64,000 nucleotides of DNA from Lepidodermella squamata (Eukaryota; Gastrotricha): the NCBI GenBank assembly GCA_047495785.1, contig JBLDXI010000032.1, positions 1,054,001 through 1,118,000 on the forward strand, given 5' to 3'. Shown one piece after another: positions 62,281 to 64,000 of the stretch. The notes under the pieces were generated by a model, which did no database searches, was not told the DNA's origin, and saw nothing but the letters and a program-made list of their open reading frames with translations. Made by a program: the position numbers and the translations under genes. How positions within the stretch are numbered: position 1 is the stretch's first letter; each line of letters opens with the position of its first letter.

Positions 62281-62306
62281 TGTATGTATGTATGTATGTA
62301 TGTATA
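62281..62306 (+). repeat. TATG microsatellite
   Basis: Six tandem TGTA/TATG tetranucleotides. Confidence 0.9.
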
Positions 62307-62810
62307 TTAGCGTTGGATTCGCACTAAGGCGGTCTTCCATCCAACGGACGCAGATGGGCGCGTCGAGGTAAGGTGGCGAGTTACATCTTCTTTGTGTAGA
62401 CGAAATCGTCCACGTATTCTGCTTTCAGCAGTACTTTCAGGAGTTAGCGAAACTCCTAAACTTGAAAATAACCCGCCAAAAGACGTTCTTGGTTTTCAAA
62501 TGAAATAAAATAAACAAGAATTTTTTAATTACGTTATATTATAATGCTAAAATTAATTGAATAATGAAAAAAGCACAGCCTAGCACGCCGACGGCCAGCA
62601 CGACCGAGCACGCCGATCGCCGAGCAAAAAAAAACGTGCTAGCAAGCTTGCCTTCTTTCACTTTCATCAACTTGATCTTGCGAAGCATACTTGCGTGGAA
62701 AAGTCTTTGTAGTCTGAAATCTGAATAATTTGAAATTTTCTATTGGTTAAAATAAGTTATTTTTTCCAACAATATGGCTTTTATTGCATAGGTTTTTCAT
62801 TTGTATTTTG

Positions 62811-62842
62811 TACTTTTGTACTTTTGTACTTTTGTACTTTTG
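62811..62842 (+). repeat. TACTTTTG tandem repeat in the 5' flank
   Basis: Four perfect 8 bp units ending five bases before the ATG of the next gene; probably in its 5' UTR or promoter. The region is also open in frame with the gene but without an ATG. Confidence 0.85.
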
Positions 62843-62847
62843 TTGTA

Positions 62848-64000
62848 ATGGCTGAATTTTTCCGTGGTGTTTTGCCGCCGGCCGTTGGATCGCGTGCTCT
62901 CGCCAACGATGGCGTGGTCAACGACGGTGTGGCCATCAGCGGCCATCAGCGGCAATCAGACGATTTGGCCACCATCAGCGGTGTGGTCATCAGCAGGGAA
63001 CAGCACAACTCCAACAGCACAACGCTTGTAGGTTTCATTTACATTTTTTTATTTTTGTTACCATTTCGAATGCTCTTGATCATGCATTAAACAACTTTTG
63101 ATACTGTTTCCTTCAATTGAGCCTTTTCCATTCATCTGTTACATAATACTGTAAAGCCATGAATTTCTTGTTTAGCGAATTTAATTTCTGCGTGACCGAT
63201 TTTTACACCCATTTGCAAAAAGTCCTCGTAGGACATATGATTTTACATTATTTGTATTGCATTTATTTGGAGTTTATTTGTATTTTCAGGAGCATCAGTA
63301 TTTCTACATAGCGATAATCGCCGTCACCAGCGTAACCGGAGCTATTGTGATTTGTTGTTGTTGTCTTTACATATTCACAAAAACCAGAGCTCTACGTGCT
63401 CGAATCGTCGGTAAGCTGTAATTAATTTGCTTATTTTTTCATTCATGCTTTCTACTTCAGGCTGCCTCCGAGAGCGCGCCTTTGTTAGCGTTGACATTGG
63501 TTTGTTTGTTTTTGGTTGCTAGATTCTTGTAATATTTTTTTCAACTCTAGAAACGATTCGCGGCGCGGTTTCGCCTTTGCTGGATAGGGTAGCAACGCCG
63601 TTTCGGCGTGCGTTCGCTCACCTGAGAGATGCTGGGCCATCCGTTGCTGCTGCCTCACCGGATGGAAACATTGGTAAAAGCTGAAACCCGAAATCGTAAT
63701 TATCATGATTATTCGTTTTTGCAGAATCTTGCGAATTTAAGGAGCCTGATCATCCTCAAGTGCCAGGTTTTGATTTGATTATCACACATTTCATTTGGCT
63801 AACATTGTTTTACCTAGGATCTTCTGAGATTGGGCCAACTCCTCGTGTCCCCGTGAAGCATGCTCGGGTCTGCGATGCCGATGCGAATGCCGCTGAACTC
63901 CGCGCCGCTAATGCCATGCGGCTCTTTCACATGGCGGAAGAACAGCGTGCCCGCCAAGAGGCGGCTACGCATGAAGCTGTACATTACGCTCGCGCGGCAG
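62848..64000 (+). CDS. Multi-exon single-pass membrane protein (partial, runs off right edge)
   Basis: Exons 62848-63027, 63290-63410, 63551-63673, 63725-63766 and 63818-64000 (open at the edge); all junctions are GT..AG and the frame is kept. The N-terminal 60 residues are hydrophilic with no signal peptide. Exon 2 encodes the membrane span (YFYIAIIAVTSVTGAIVICCCCLYIF, four consecutive cysteines at its inner end, possibly palmitoylated) and a basic stop-transfer. The cytosolic part is helical and Ala/Arg/Glu-rich (ELRAANAMRLFHMAEEQRAR). No family recognised. The start is the first ATG in frame, after the TACTTTTG repeat. Introns are 262, 140, 51 and 51 bp. Confidence 0.7.

Larger units (their letters stand above)
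61486..62847 (+). other. Intergenic region between divergent membrane-protein genes
   Basis: Contains the 30 bp repeats (61617-61960), a TATG microsatellite (62281-62306), a GC-rich patch with repeated AGCACG/CCGA words (62570-62635) and the TACTTTTG repeat. No gene seen. Confidence 0.5.

Overview
The window is animal nuclear DNA. It has spliced genes with short, AT-rich introns (many 50-60 bp, usually ending in TTTTAG or TTTCAG), complete orthologues of metazoan housekeeping and developmental genes (CTR9, Pellino, Storkhead-box/HAM-1, Peter pan/SSF1), a non-LTR retrotransposon and many small DNA transposons. A small ecdysozoan, perhaps nematode-like, would fit, but I cannot assign a species. 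Nothing prokaryotic is present.

Layout. 1-4220: two minus-strand genes only 173 bp apart, Pellino then CTR9 (CTR9 runs off the left edge). 4609-33017: a tandem, same-strand array of 21 single-exon genes. Eighteen encode (or, in one truncated copy, once encoded) a signal peptide, an ectodomain with eight conserved cysteines, one membrane span and a cytosolic tail. Three others keep the membrane span and tail but lack that ectodomain. I do not recognise the ectodomain; this array is the best candidate here for an undescribed system. Tails are of two kinds: PPxY/LPxY (WW/Nedd4-type ligands), mostly at the two ends of the array, and Cys-rich juxtamembrane (palmitoylation-like), grouped in the middle. 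33493-36935: a Storkhead-box gene. 37656-39113: Peter pan/SSF1.

39114-59470 is repeat-rich accessory DNA. It holds two apparently intact members of an unrecognised multi-exon gene family (40970-42996 and 55661-59213), two solo copies of that family's first exon, a 5'-truncated non-LTR element, the end of a second LINE, two fragments copied from Peter pan, and at least six inverted-repeat transposons, several with diagnostic target duplications (8 bp, TA, TTA). 60748-64000: two divergent multi-exon genes for small single-pass membrane proteins, the second running off the right edge, separated by short tandem repeats.

Nearly every gene, including CTR9, Pellino, Storkhead and Peter pan, has a splice-acceptor-like TTTTAG/TTTCAG shortly before its ATG without an obvious coding exon upstream. 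This suggests spliced-leader trans-splicing or very general 5'-UTR introns. The array proteins look like cell-surface receptors or adaptors whose trafficking is set by Nedd4-type ligases or by lipidation; that role is inference.
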